Shown: piece by piece, positions 13,025 to 26,100 of the stretch | Position numbering within the stretch: position 1 is the stretch's first letter | Layout of the letters: every line of letters starts with the position of its first letter | Origin: Cruorifilaria tuberocauda | Lineage: Eukaryota > Nematoda > Chromadorea > Rhabditida > Onchocercidae | Length of the DNA: 64,000 nucleotides | Assembly: GCA_013365365.1 (NCBI GenBank) | Contig: JABVXU010000063.1 | Span: 62,001-126,000 of the forward strand | Direction: 5' to 3' | Program-made: the position numbers and the translations under genes | The notes under the pieces: model-generated | Databases searched by the model: none | What the model was told of the DNA's origin: nothing | The model's input: only the letters and a program-made list of their open reading frames with translations

Positions 13025-14777
13025 ATGTTCCATGCTTGTATTGCTATACTTCTACTAATTGTGCTTATCTGTACGTGTACAATATTAGCTGTAATCGATT
13101 TGGAAAATTATAATTTCGGCCTATACATTATATTGCTTTGCATTGTAGGTAATGGTCAAATTTTCATAATACAGAAAAGAACTTAAACTTTAAGTAAAGA
13201 AAGAAATATCTTTGTTATTTTTACTGTGTGATTTTAGGAAGTATAACTTCCAAATTACTTATTACATCGACCTAAAATTCAAACGTTAGAAAGATTATAT
13301 TTTTTACTTTACAAATTGCCAAAATAAACAATTGTAGTTTGATTTTGAGAAAAATTATTTAGGTATAATGATTGCTTGTGCCTTTTGTATTGCTAATCCA
13401 AATGCATGCAAGAATCCTTCGTGGTATACCAGATTTTGTTTGCTACTTCAGGTTTATCAATGTTTTCAATTAATTTAAAATCAATTTTTTTATCATGGAA
13501 ATTAAAGTATTTCATCGAGGATATATTTGCATTAGCAGAAATGACTGATAATTCCCACTTAATTTTTACATTAAAAAAATCTTCATCCAGTTAACTCGTC
13601 AAAAAAGGAAAGGATTTTTTAGGAATTACATCCTGAACATCTCTATCGCAGTTCCACGTCTTCAAATACGAATGAAGCAGCATTTTCAACATCAGGATGT
13701 ACAACAGATAACAATACTGCACAACGATTCAGGTAGTTATATGACTACGATGAGGTAGAAACTAGAAAGCGAAAAATGATAAATAGCGAATTTTACTCCT
13801 ATTGGTTTGCGAACAAATCTTGACTCGAATCTAAATTTTTTATGATTGGAATAGAAATACATTTTACTTCTGCTTTATTTTATTCACAATTTTTGATTTA
13901 TGGATAAATTCTTGTTCCAATTAATCAGATAGCATCAATTATATTTTGGGGCAGCAACAGTTTTTTTCATACATTTTATTATAAAACTCATTCTTAGGAA
14001 TGGTAATGGAGCAGCAGTTGCAATGTTAGCGCCAGCAGTTCATATTATGCATCATGTATGGAAAGGTATGGCATGGATCACCGAAGATATTAGTGAAGAG
14101 GAAAGAGTTACAAACTGTCGAACGGTATGTCTTACTGAACTCGATACATGTAACACGTAGTTTAAAAAAAATCCCGAGCACTTTTTGAATCAAAATTTAG
14201 TAAACTAAGGATTGAAATATTCATGAGGATACTTCGTAAGTTGATATAGCCCATCAAAAATGAACTATGGCTTGAAAATAAACTTATAAGCTTTTACTGA
14301 CATTTGTTTGTAGAAAATTTGCAGAATGTACTCCAAGGGCTTCTTATTTATGAAAATTAAGTACTTACCTGGAGAGAATAGCGTAATGGGAACAATTTAC
14401 TCATAATGAGTAAATTGTTTCTCAAAGGAATCAGCAAACGAATCTAGCTTGGGAAAACTTTTTAACTATTAAGCAAATGAATCATTAGAGGCCTGAAATA
14501 AAAAATTAAGGCTAGGAAATATCCCTTTCTTAGCCATGCAATATTTCTGCGAACCATTGATTAAGACGGGATCCACTTTTGCTAAAATATACCTTGGGAA
14601 AATAGTTTTGCATCTCTTACTTACACTTTATAAAATTCTTCCTTATAGTCTAAAATCTTTACAAAAGAATGTTCCCGACACCGCTTTGCATAAATTTGCA
14701 CATTTTTCCAGCCAACGATTTCAATGCCAGAAGATTCAGTTGGTGAATGGGATTCTAAAAATGATGTAACTTTATGA
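13025..14777 (+). CDS. Unrecognised small two-helix membrane protein
   Basis: Exons 13025-13148, 13363-13451, 13623-13732, 13998-14124 and 14712-14777 join with matching phases into a 171-residue protein. It starts MFHACIAILLLIVLICTC, a first membrane helix or signal anchor. A second hydrophobic stretch follows (about residues 31-51) and continues into CxxNPxxC-type cysteines. The rest is soluble and Ser/Thr/Asn-rich, with acidic segments WITEDISEEE and EDSVGEWDS, and it ends DVTL. The stop at 14775-14777 follows a good TTTTTCCAG acceptor. No homologous family is recognised. The ending V-T-L fits a class II PDZ ligand (hydrophobic-x-hydrophobic), which would suit a membrane protein tethered by its cytoplasmic tail; this is inference. 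Alternative last exons at 14314-14406 or 14529 are also in phase but look less protein-like. Confidence 0.65.
14391..14419. repeat. Perfect 13-bp hairpin in intron
   Basis: AACAATTTACTCA (14391-14403) is followed by TAA and the exact reverse complement TGAGTAAATTGTT (14407-14419). It lies in the last intron of the small membrane-protein gene. As RNA it would make a tight stem-loop; as DNA it is a near-perfect dyad. Confidence 0.6.
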
Positions 14778-16020
14778 CGATTACTCTTTAAATCACCGCT
14801 CGTTTATTATTTTCAAATAATTGCTCAGTAACCCTTTAATGGTCAACTGAAAGCAAGAAATGAAATTTAAAGCCTTCAATCTAACTATTTAATCTCATAT
14901 TTTTGTAATGCGAGTTGGAAATGTACAAAATCACGCACGATTTTTTAATTACATATTGAAAATTCACAAAAAAAAGAGTAAGAAATTACAAAGATGATCT
15001 GCATGGCAAATTAGCATAAAAGGAATATCACGAAGAATCATAGACATTATAAAACTGAACAATGGAAAATGATGGATGAAAAATTTAATATCATTAAGGA
15101 CGAAATTTCAAAATCCCAAGAACTAATTTTATCAAATAAAACATTTTAACGATCCCCGTAAATTTAACATTTACCAATGCCCAAATCAGATATGGATTAA
15201 CAATCCACGATCAGAAACTAAAATATACATTAAGTGGCGAGTGGAACACTCGAAGTTCGACTCACTTGACACCGAGATTTGTCACGCAGAACCCAAACCT
15301 ACAAGAAACCCAAATAAAGTCCTAACGGTCCTCTCAAGCAATTCGAATAAAATGGAAAACAGAATCAAAAGAAAAGAGAAGCGACCCATTTCACGATACC
15401 ATGATAAGAGAAAAGAACGCTTTTTTCTTCCATATCGAAAACCTGGCGAATTCGTAAACAAATAATGCATTTCGCTGAATCGTGATGAATAAATAATCTA
15501 ATTTAAACAAATAGAACTACACATTAAAAAAAAATTACGATGCAAATAGCCTGTCTGATGATCACCATGGTAACAACTTTGATACAAAAACCATTTAATA
15601 ATGTAGAAATTTTTTTTAGCAATCATATTTCTAAAATAAATGCCGAAATACGCACTGACAAATTCAGCAACTCCTCACTTTTTCCTGAAAAAGTTTTGTT
15701 TTTCTGAAAAATCGGAACAATACAAGGAAATAAATAAAAGACTGTTAGTATTTAGTTTTATGAGACGATATGATCACTGTAAACCATTTCTAAAGCGGCA
15801 ATGATTATATGGAAATAACATCGAAAGTGGACAAAATTTCATGAAACCAATTGAAAGCTCAAACAAATACAAAATATTTCAGGTTGCTGCGTTGATAATT
15901 TGACATAAATTAAGTGAGTAAAAAAACAGTTATTTCCAACCATTTAGGGAACCATACTCAACGTAAGAATGGTAACCAGCAGTTCAAAAATAACGTGAAC
16001 TTTCAGTTACTCAAAGTATC
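14778..16020. other. Region between convergent genes
   Basis: The small membrane-protein gene and pds-5 converge here. Apart from the orphan ORF at 15127-15465, which is listed separately, only AT-rich sequence with no supported exon is seen. The pds-5 3' untranslated region must occupy its right end. Confidence 0.5.
15127..15465 (+). CDS. Orphan exon-like ORF, possibly MSP-fold fragment
   Basis: An open frame of 112 codons ends in TAA at 15463-15465. It has no in-frame ATG near its left end, but it has an acceptor-like CAG at 15187-15189. Its codon content and GC level exceed the surrounding DNA. The translation runs through DPRKFNIYQCP, then IWINNPRSETKIYIKW, and ends in a very basic tail (KRKEKRPISRYHDKRKERFF). 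The order DPxK-F, then an I-x-I-x-NP-x4-K-x-Y-x-KW strand pair, loosely resembles the N-terminal half of a major-sperm-protein (PapD-like) domain. No matching second half follows. It could be a last exon of an unseen gene, an alternative 3' exon of the upstream membrane-protein gene (the phase-0 acceptor at 15190 would fit the donor at 14125), or a decayed gene. Confidence 0.35.
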   Translation, partial: FYQIKHFNDPRKFNIYQCPNQIWINNPRSETKIYIKWRVEHSKFDSLDTEICHAEPKPTRNPNKVLTVLSSNSNKMENRIKRKEKRPISRYHDKRKERFFLPYRKPGEFVNK

Positions 16021-19000
16021 TTACTTCTTCACTAATTCCACATTCGCACATTGAGCAGGAAATGAAATCACCGTTTGTCGTGAACGCAGTCGTGTTGCCA
16101 TGCCGCTCTGCATAAAAATTCAGTATAATATTGAATTAAATACAGATTTGAAAAAATTTCTTAATATATCGTAGAATAGGTCAATAAGAGAACTATTTCT
16201 GATTTCACATGAACAAATACAATTGTGTCAAATTGGAAACAGTTTTTCTATAATATAGCTTCAAAATTATATTACTTTAAAATTTCCGACACTGCTTTTA
16301 ATCTTCTACAAAGCACCCAGAAAATTTCGAAACGTTCGACTCAACATGAAAAACGAATATAGATAGGATAAAACAGTAAAACATTGTGGAAGATCCCAAA
16401 TTTCAAAACTGAGAACTTACCGTTTCTGGTATTATTTCCTTTCGAGCTTTTTCAATTGACGGTTTTACATTTCTACTATTGTTTGACTTTCTTCTCTTAT
16501 CACATTTGGCATCATTTTTTAAACTCGTTTTCCTTGATTTCTTGGTTACCACTACTTTAGCATTACTTTTGATCTTACGCTTAACTTCACTATTTTCATC
16601 TACGGTTGCGATTGTTTGGTGCCCCTTAGAGATGACGACTGGTGTTGAACTCATAAATGGCGGCTGACAAGTAGCAACAGCATTTCTCATCTAAAAAATG
16701 CTTCATATGGATTTTGGATTTTTTTTTTCAAAATTTTATTGACACATTACATTCCCGATCAGTCTTCTTTTGCAAGTCAGAAATTTCCGTGAAAACTTTT
16801 TTCAGAATTTGGAAAATAAGTTATTAACATAGTCCACTTTAAACGATATCAAATTGGTGAAGACAAACATGAATTGGATGAATTGGTGAATAGTCGCAAT
16901 CTTCTAGTGAACCACGAAAATTTTGACCATTCTCGTTGCTATAATTTGTTTTCGACGTTCCGGGTTTACTTTCATCATCTAAGCTTTCAAATGAAACTTG
17001 TCTCTTCTCGATCTCTTTTCTATCCTTCATTGAAGTGTTCCAAAATAAGAAATCTTGATATAGAGAAACAAAAATAGAATTACTACTCTACACTAGGCTC
17101 GAATCTAATGAATCCTAAAAATTTATTAGTTGAGGCGTGGACTTCAAAAACAATGGTCAAGGATCATAAATGCAACAGAGAAAACAAAAAAATGTCCCTT
17201 TCCAAACTCCAACTGCTCGCAAATATTTTTAAAAATTTTATCTAAAACTAGTTCATTTCCTTATTGGCTTGTTTTAAATATTATTTTTTAAATAATATTT
17301 GTAGCATCATTAACGGAATTATTCTAGCGAGATTGGAATAAAGTTTAAAACATTCAACTTCACCGAAATCAGAGTAAAATCGCACTAAAGAAAAATTATA
17401 TTAATCTTTACTTGTTGTGGTTTTTCTTTTTCAGAAACAAGTTTAGGACGCTTAACAACAACTTCACCAATTTCGTTATTGACAGAAAGACCATTCGACT
17501 CAGTTTTATGATTTGGATTATTTCGTAAATGTTTCTCACTAATTGATCTGAAAATCCCGTTATTATAATCCTCAAAGATTTGAAGAATGTATGGAACTAT
17601 GATCCGTAGCTATATAAGTAATTAAAAATCAGTTTGAAAGTGCAAGTGATACCTCTTACTGCTAACATTCGGGTCACTGCATTTACTTCTAGATTGATTT
17701 CGATTATTTGTCAAGGAGTACCGTACAAATGACTTAGTTGTTTCTTTCGTAGTGTCAATTTTCTGATATTTTGCGTTTGCTTTCTTCGTTTTCATCTGTT
17801 TGACGAACGATGCTGGCACATACACTTTAGTATTAGTCTTAAAAATTATATAAATGTCAAAATCTGAAGGAATGAAATTGATAAAAACATCAATTTTTTT
17901 GAAGGAATGGAGTCAAATTTTTGCACAAATTATTATAACTCACTGAACACTTAACACTTTAATCACAGAAAAAAACATTCTTATCTTACGCAGCCTCTTT
18001 TTCCTGGCATTTGGGATGACTGCTGACAACAAAATTAGAGAATAGAAAAATAGTCTATTCAAAAGAATAAAATAAATATTTGAAAACTTACTTTTCCCAT
18101 ATTCAAAAAGAATCTTTTACTTAGTAATGGTTTACTTTCTACATCCTTCATTAAATTCTTCACGCGATAAGATAATAACAGTATTCCAATATCACATAAT
18201 GCCCATATTTTCTAAAAATAAACGGAAAAAGGGATATCCAGATATCATGACATTTTAATATCAAAAAGACATATAAGAAACGATAGAATATGAAGATAAA
18301 AACCAGAAAAATTGAATTCCAAAAATTTCGAACGAAATTCTTGAAGCATAATTTGACAAACCTCGTTTTTTTGTTGTAGCTCCTCTCTTGTACAGCCTTG
18401 TAACTTCGAATCTGTGCTGTTTTTTATTGTCTGCAAAATAAAAATATTTGACGAATCTAATCCCCAACAAACTTAATTTAAAAGTAAAAACTGCTCAAAT
18501 TTAATAACTTGTGTGAAAAATTTAGAAAATAAAAACCTTGAATATGTTGTAAATAAATTCTAAACTGCCTGGTTCCTTTCTTGCACTAAAAATCTCCAAT
18601 AAAAACCAGATAGATCTGTAAAATAAATGATTGAAAAGCAAATGACATAAATTTGAAAAACATAACCTTAAAAACAAACTTAGAAAAATCAAAATGCTGA
18701 GAAAATCAAAACTCACTCTGTCAACCTCCATAATTCGGGTTCACATTTAATAGACTCAAATAATGGAAGCTTTGCAAGTATGTAAATTGCATATGCGATG
18801 CAATACTCAGGCTGGTAATATGGTGCAAATTCTAAAATAACATTGCAAAATGATATCGAGATATTCCCATAAAAGTTTGCTCAAATTTTTTGATAAATTA
18901 AAAATGACAACATTAAAATAGCAAATCAATTTACCTTTCACTTCAAATTTTTCCAGGTATTTTCGTCTTTTTGTTATATTCGCATCAATCAAAACACGCA

Positions 19001-22000
19001 TTTTATTTTGGAAATCGACATCTTCATATAGTGTCACAAGTGCAAACAGCCCCATGTATTCAACATGTAGCTGAAGAGCCAATAAATGTTTGTTAAGCTT
19101 ACCGAAAAATCGATGTCTCATTTCGGATTCTTCATCCTAAAAGAGGTGTAACTTATGCCACGCGTAATATCGGCTCAATTGAAAGATGAAAACTTTAAGA
19201 TCATCCCCAAAACTCTGAAATTTTCAAAACTAATTTCGAAACTGCAACAAACTTCCCAAAAACATTCCCCGAAATGCAGTATTTTCGCAAGAGTATCTAG
19301 AACTCACACAACAAAGTGCAGAAAGCGTAATTAAATCAGCCGCAGTAACAAATTTCATATATCGCGGTTTTGTTGCAAGTTTTAACATTGAACTTCCCGC
19401 CAGTATTCGAAATTCGGCCATATGAGTTCGACTATAATAAATATGGAACTATAAATCTACTTTCAAAATTTCATTGAATTTTCTTGCCTTCTGAAGCTAC
19501 TGAAATCAATGAATTTAACGTGAAGAGTTTACATTTAAATTAATCTGATCCTGTTTGATCTCTAGATTTAGTAAATTATGAAAATGTTTAACAGTACGCA
19601 TCAGTCTTATGAAAGATATTTGCATCTCCAAAAGCATTGCTCCAGCGACCATAAACATTTCGCAACAGGCCATGCCTAGCATAAGTGAAGTGTAGAAAAT
19701 CAAACTAACCTACATGGTTTCTCGAAGATATCTCCTTTCGTTTCTAACAATGTGGAATATAATTTCAGAAGGTTTTTGGCTAGTGGCTCGACATCACATT
19801 CCGAGAACTGCGCTACGGACACCAAAAAATTCGCAACGAATTTCAGACAGTGCTTCTCAAATACTTTTGCTTGAGATTTCACAAATAACAGGACTCGGAA
19901 TCTTTGTTTCTCTTGCATGATCAGAACTAATATTGGAAAATGAAAGTGATACACATGCAATGACTTAATTCCAATAATGAAGAACTAATAAACCTTAATC
20001 TCTACATAATTTTCATCGTAAATTACTCCATCACCAAACTGCTCATTATATTTATTAGCATTACTCGGTTGGTTAAAAATTGTGCTACTGCCATTTTGGT
20101 CAAGCAATAAATCCATTATTCTTGTCTGAAAAAAGTTCACCATTTATTAGGAATCTGATTTATAATTCAGAAAAATCCAAAAGTGTAAAAAATGACAAAC
20201 TTTAAGTATTTCAAGAAGTTCACTGCAAAACTGTACAGTATCCACTTCTACACAAGAACTTAGTGCTTTGAGTGCTGTACAGCACTGTGGATCAGATGTC
20301 GAAATATGAGGCAAGGAATCCTAAAAACAAGGTAACAATAATGAATTTTGTATATAATTCTAGTTATGGCCTAATAGAAATTTTATCTTATATGCCATTA
20401 TCTATTATCTCAATTAAGCACTAACAGAAGTCAAAAAATTTTTGAAAAAATCTGAAAATTTTATTTTCTCTGCACTACAAACTTTATTAAGCTTGGACTC
20501 ACTTCGAATATACTTCCAAGCTTCGCTCGGGCTTCTTGAGTATTTAACAATCTTGAAATACAACGCACAGCATATTTTGCAGCACGCGGAGTGCCATTTA
20601 GACTAATGCATTCGCAATGTTTCACAAATTTATCAATCATATCCTTAGCCAGGAGTTGATGCTGTTTCAGTTCAGTAGAAATTGTAAGTACCAGCTTAAT
20701 CAAGCCTTCTACTGAAAAAAATTAAGAATTAAAATTTATTACAAAGATCTCTGATAATGAAATTAAATTAAATTAGAAATTAGAATCAAGTTATAGTCTG
20801 AAAACAAAATTTGAGATATGGTTCCAAAAAAGATCAATTCAATCTCTATTATTGTTTCGAATTAACTTAATCGAATTTCACATGATTTCCTAATTTCATG
20901 ATAAAACATATTGACAAAACCAGCTACGAGACAGATAATAGAGAAGCAAATCAACGAAAACATAACAAAGGTAAGAGAAGAATACTGTTATCTTTTGTAA
21001 CTAATATCACATGCTTTTTCTCATATGAGTTGTCAGATTTTTTAATTTATACTCTCCCTTATATCTTACTCTGTTCGAGAGTATTAAGAAAGACAAACTT
21101 TCAGAAAAATTTTCGATCTCGACCAGTTCTATTAGACCTTCCAACGTAGGTCCATTTACAAAGCAGTGTGGGTATGCATCTGCAACTATCTGCAAACAAA
21201 ACAGCTTAGAATTAACAACAATTTAATTTCGAAAAGCTGAAAAAAGTGGATTCAGTAACATTAAATGTCTGAGACGCAATCTGGCACGGAAATATTTAAA
21301 ATACCTTCAGAAGCTTAATTAATTTACAGCAACGATTAAATTGATTGCAGTCGATACTGTCTTTAATTAATGTGATCACTATATCAACCAACACTGATAC
21401 TGCGGTCCCGTCAAATTGAAGAGGTGAACAGCATTCAAACAAGCACCTCACTGCATCCAGACATTCCAGAGATACTTTATAATCTCGTAAACGTTGTAAA
21501 ATTTCCAGCTTAAATAAATGACTATGCATTTAATAAGCTATCTAAAAGGAAGAAATCATTCACCTAAATCAGATAAACTCAACTTTTTTCAAACGCAAAT
21601 ATAAAAAGATCTTATATAAAATAAAAAAATTATATCCGATTTTTCCATACAAATTTACAATCATGAATCCCCATGAAATTATGCAAATGAATGATTTGAT
21701 TTAACTGAAAAACTTACCACAGCTGATTCAACTTTTTGGCAGGTATATTCTTTTCCCGTAATGTACTTCAATGATAGTAATATTTGCCTGTCATTTGTCA
21801 AGTATGTCAAAAATTGCCTGCAAAACAAGGTAATTAAGCATAAATTTCAAGTAATTTTCCACTTTACTAAGGGAGCAAAAAGATTTTATCTTCAAAGAAA
21901 TTACCTGAAAACAAACGAAAATTTTGCTGGTTCAGGATTGCACTCAACGATACCTCTGATAACATCATCGATTGTTTTTCCTTTTTGTGGTTCAACATTC

Positions 22001-25000
22001 TGCTCAATCAATTTTACCAGATTACGCAAAAGTCGTTGTTGAAAAGACTGCTTCATCAAAATTTGTTCCAGAGCTCTAAGAATTTTAGGAGGCTATAAAA
22101 ATAAAGAGAAAATTTTCGTTAAGTTCCTAAATATTCGAGAATATTCCTCCTCTCTTATTACAAGATTATGGGTAAAAAACGATATTTGCAAAGATAATAT
22201 TATACAGTTATATAGACTAACTTTGCACCATAGTTGTTTGTATTCAGAAAAACATTAACCAATATTCTCATACGCTTGCTTTCATCTAATTTATACGGAA
22301 TCAAATTGAGGACAAATATTTTTTCCGTTAATAATCTGAAATTTCTTTCTTCCGCTCTGTTATAAGATATTACATTGTTTCTTACATGAAATGTATTTGT
22401 CTCGTAAATACTTGGAAATATTTTAAATCTTAAATGCATGCAATGAAGTTGCAAAACTCCATTTCGAAATTTGCACAATGAAATATTATATGTGAATTAT
22501 ATGTGTATTATATGTGAAATTATATGAGTTTAAAAAGTGCATAGATCGGCACCTATCCTCCATAAGCGGCTGATAATAATGATTCATGATAGCAGAGAAT
22601 ATACTAGACACGGAGGATTGTTCCAGATTTGTCAGACCGTCGTTACTAAAAACTGTACGATGAAGATGGGAAAGTCCACGAATCACTGCATGCCGAACTC
22701 TAACCTGAATGAAAAAATATGATGCTACGCATGACTTGAAACATTACTTCTGAAAATAGCATTCGAGTAAATAAATAACCAATGACGGCTGGAAGCTACA
22801 AATTCAGACAAACAAAATTTAAAATTTCAATGCTAAACGTCAGCTTCAGTTCACAGTATGCCACAACATGATATTGAAAATCAAAAGTGCATGCATCATA
22901 TTTTAAAAAAATGCGCATATCAAAAAGATATAATGTAAATGAAAATTTATTCATTAACGAAATCTAGAAATTTTGTTTGCAAAATTACTTTTTACCTTTT
23001 TATCCCGAATCCTATCGATGACATGAGTAAGAAGTTTTTCACTTAAAGCTTCGAATTTCCGTTTTGCTAATCCTTGAACCATAGTAAAGACTTCCAAACG
23101 CACGTTCTCATCTAGATCCTGACAACGTAAAATGATAGCATCTGAAATTTCAAATTTCCCTGCACGAATTGATTTATATTGAGATATAATAAATCAATTC
23201 ATCAGTTCACTTCAATTCGATCAATTCATCATGTATTCAACGTTTCAAATGTAAATAAAAATTATAGAAAGCGACGAAATAACAAGAAAATGATTTCAAC
23301 CCAATTCTACTCAAAAAATAATATTCTACGAAACCTGTTACTTGTCCCCTTAATTCTGGATGAAAAACTAGAATGTCTTCAGCATTTCTGATACAAATAC
23401 GACGAATTTCTTCATTAACATCAGCAAAACGTTTCATATATTCACTCCAAATTTCGGGTTCGTCTTCAGCCAAATGCGAATTCCGATCACCAAAAAGATT
23501 TCCAAATAAACGAACGGCTTCACGACGCACAACAACATCGTCACTCTAAAAATTCATGAAATAGAAATTTCATAAGAAGTGAAAAACGAAACATAAATTA
23601 AGACAACCATAGTAAGTAGATTTTTAACAAATTTCTAATCAATTATTCATTATTTTCTTTCAAAGAGCAACCGAATTAAAAAGTCAATAGTGAGAAAAGT
23701 TAACTATTGCTCACAACGTCATCAATATATTATTGGTTCAAACTCATCAATAAAGTCAAAAATTTTTAATTACATTCATTTGGTCGACTAATATTGGAAG
23801 TATGGAGGAAATCATTTCTGGAGAGAATTTATGCAGCTCGCAAATCAGGTCGTATAATTTTTTTTGAGAAATCAATTCACATTCATCCAAAATGCCTGTC
23901 TCCAACCCACGCTTTAACAGCTGAAGTTCAAAATAATTTTAGTCATACTTTTTCTTGGAATATGTATATATATATATATATTGATATAGACTGGAAAAAC
24001 GAATTTTTTATATAACTCAAACCAAAGCAACGTAAGGTTCCAGTGTTGTTTGATTTGTCCGAATCAAATCGCATGCCATAAGATAAGCTTCACGATTATT
24101 TATCTGAAAGCAGCATATTAAACAAATTTAGAAGTGCCTTACTATTTCTTATATTACATGTTATAAAATAAAATTAGTTAGTTTAGATATCGCTAAAAAC
24201 ACAACAAATAAGAAAGTAAACTTTTTGAGGTTGCACAATGAAGAAGAAAATTGCGTCCAAAACGATATTTGAGATCTGATCAACTCCTTGAATCAACTTA
24301 GAGCATATTCCCATAAGCATTCCTCGAATGTGCTCATTAGCATTTTTCTCATTAATGCTGTTAAGAGATTGTTTTACTAATTGCCGCAGAATCATATAAG
24401 CATCATCTCCTAGTTCCAGAGCTATCTGCATTGTTTCCACTACAGAAATATTCTGAAACCTTACACTCGCAAAAAAACCTCCTAAGATACTTTTAAAAAC
24501 AAATTCTTAAAAATCTAAAATTATTTACAAGTACAACAGTTGAAGAATGGCTTCAATCGTAAAAACTGTTCACTATTTTTTCTTAAGGATTGAATAAATA
24601 ATAGATGGAAAAAATATTCTTCCCCTATCTGACTTCTGCAAATAAGTTGGGGAGAATTTTTGAAAATTTTAACAAAAGCATAAGTACTGAATGAACAGCA
24701 AACCTCAAGGAGATATAAATAATATTGATACATCGAACTACTCTTATCTGGAACATTTCCAATTACTGCAATCATAAATAGTAGCACATCCTGCAATTGG
24801 ATTTTGATTTAAAAATAATACAATACAAATTTATCATAATATCCCTGTTAATTATAAATTATTAACAAATCTGTCCAACATGCATCAAAACAGGAAACCA
24901 TAATATCTGTTCTTCATTTTGCTCTTTCATAAATATGCAAATACAATTTTAATTGAACTTGAATTCAGCACTTTTCTGCTCAGCTTCATATCAGAATTCA

Positions 25001-25654
25001 ATTCTTTCATCTGCTCACAATGAACTAAACATTCCTTTAAATTTCTTTCTTGGACCGAAGTTGTTCTTTTAACTCTAACCTTGAGCAGAGATAGATTTTC
25101 AAATGGTGAGTTTGGTGCAAAAATCCGAAAAAGATCAGCGATACAACATGCCAACAACAATTGTACATCACTGTTTTTGTTGCTCAAAAACCGTGAATCA
25201 GTCAAATGAAACATTAAATCTTTATAGCGATTTGGAGCTCCAACTTCTTCATTTATGAGCTCACATTTCAACGTTTCAGATAAAGTCTAAAACAAACAGT
25301 GGAAAACATTTAAACAGTTTCGGAAAAATCTTCGAAATGTATCTGATCTTCCTATTGCATTCACTTACAATGTCTGTATAATCCCTTATAACTGTTCTGA
25401 GTAAAGAAAAATATTCCTGATGTTCTAAGAAGTTGATTCTTAGTTTTAAAATGAAAAGTAAAGCTTGATTCACATATTCATGAAGTGACAATTAAATAAT
25501 TTTCTTTTCTTTCCTAGTATCTCTATAAATAAAGCATATAAATGAAAATGAATTTAATTAAAATAACCTTCAATCGATTTAACAACTCTGCATTTTTAAG
25601 ACTCACACTGATTGGCTTACAACCTGTTGGATATTTTATAGTATTTGAAGGCAT
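16021..25654 (-). CDS. pds-5: Sister chromatid cohesion protein PDS5
   Basis: Thirty-one exons read leftward from ATG 25654 to TAA 16021 give about 1440 residues, the usual size for PDS5. Exons: 25654-25568, 25416-25369, 25286-25080, 24790-24704, 24452-24222, 24103-24023, 23920-23774, 23545-23335, 23159-22996, 22704-22553, 22335-22206, 22092-21905, 21817-21718, 21508-21305, 21189-21070, 20694-20503, 20320-20201, 20125-19994, 19855-19710, 19431-19308, 19136-18935, 18831-18717, 18615-18537, 18430-18362, 18211-18092, 18022-17990, 17837-17653, 17547-17412, 17024-16869, 16690-16421, 16107-16021. Family landmarks: [19 protein letters not shown] near residue 100, [59 protein letters not shown], then [10 protein letters not shown] and a long Lys-rich disordered tail. 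PDS5 is a HEAT-repeat protein that binds cohesin on chromatin and controls its loading, release and acetylation. The APDAP motif reads APNSP (residues 102-106). The 21070/20694 junction is uncertain, because the stronger acceptor at 20712 is out of phase. A TTATTTTCAG acceptor lies about 20 bases before the ATG. Confidence 0.93.
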
Positions 25655-26085
25655 ATTTTATAATTTCTGCTATCCTGAAAATAAACGAAACTATTAAATA
25701 TGATGGAATTTTTGATGACTTATTCTTTAATAATTAACAAATAATGTTATCCGTATCAATAACAATGAGAATGCGGAGCTGATTCGAATATAACAGCACA
25801 CACGAATCGTAAGAAAAAATGTCGCGTTTTTGTCAATGTGAGAAGCGAAGTGACGAAAATCGATGTTGAATAAAGCTGATTTGTCAACATCTCTTATCAC
25901 TAAGAGAATAAATAGTAATTAACAATAAGCTCTGTCGGATTGCTCCGTTACATATATCTGCCCGACACGTGTCTCCTTGTTTTCTTTCAACTTCCACTAA
26001 CAATGTCAGTCACTACAGACCGCCCACCGGAATAATACCCAAACAGTAATACTAACCGGGCGCTATTATCATATCAACTTATAAT

Positions 26086-26100
26086 GTTCGCGCGCAAATT
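26086..26100. promoter_or_regulatory. E2F-like CpG-rich motif upstream of pds-5
   Basis: GTTCGCGCGCAAATT lies about 430 bases upstream of the pds-5 ATG in an otherwise CpG-poor context. It is within one base of the E2F core TTTCGCGC. Cohesion genes are common E2F targets in animals, so a cell-cycle control element is plausible but unproven. Confidence 0.25.

Noticed and set aside
14536..14769. Plus-strand ORF of 77 codons
   Set aside because: It lies in the last intron of the small membrane-protein gene and overlaps, in another frame, the supported final exon at 14712-14777.
15250..15275. AGTTCGACTC, a tRNA T-arm-like string
   Set aside because: It lies inside a long open frame and no cloverleaf surrounds it.
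24521..24703. In-frame read-through of pds-5 after the exon ending at 24704
   Set aside because: Homology requires a splice from 24704 to 24452, giving a PDS5-like continuation; the read-through part has no PDS5 counterpart.
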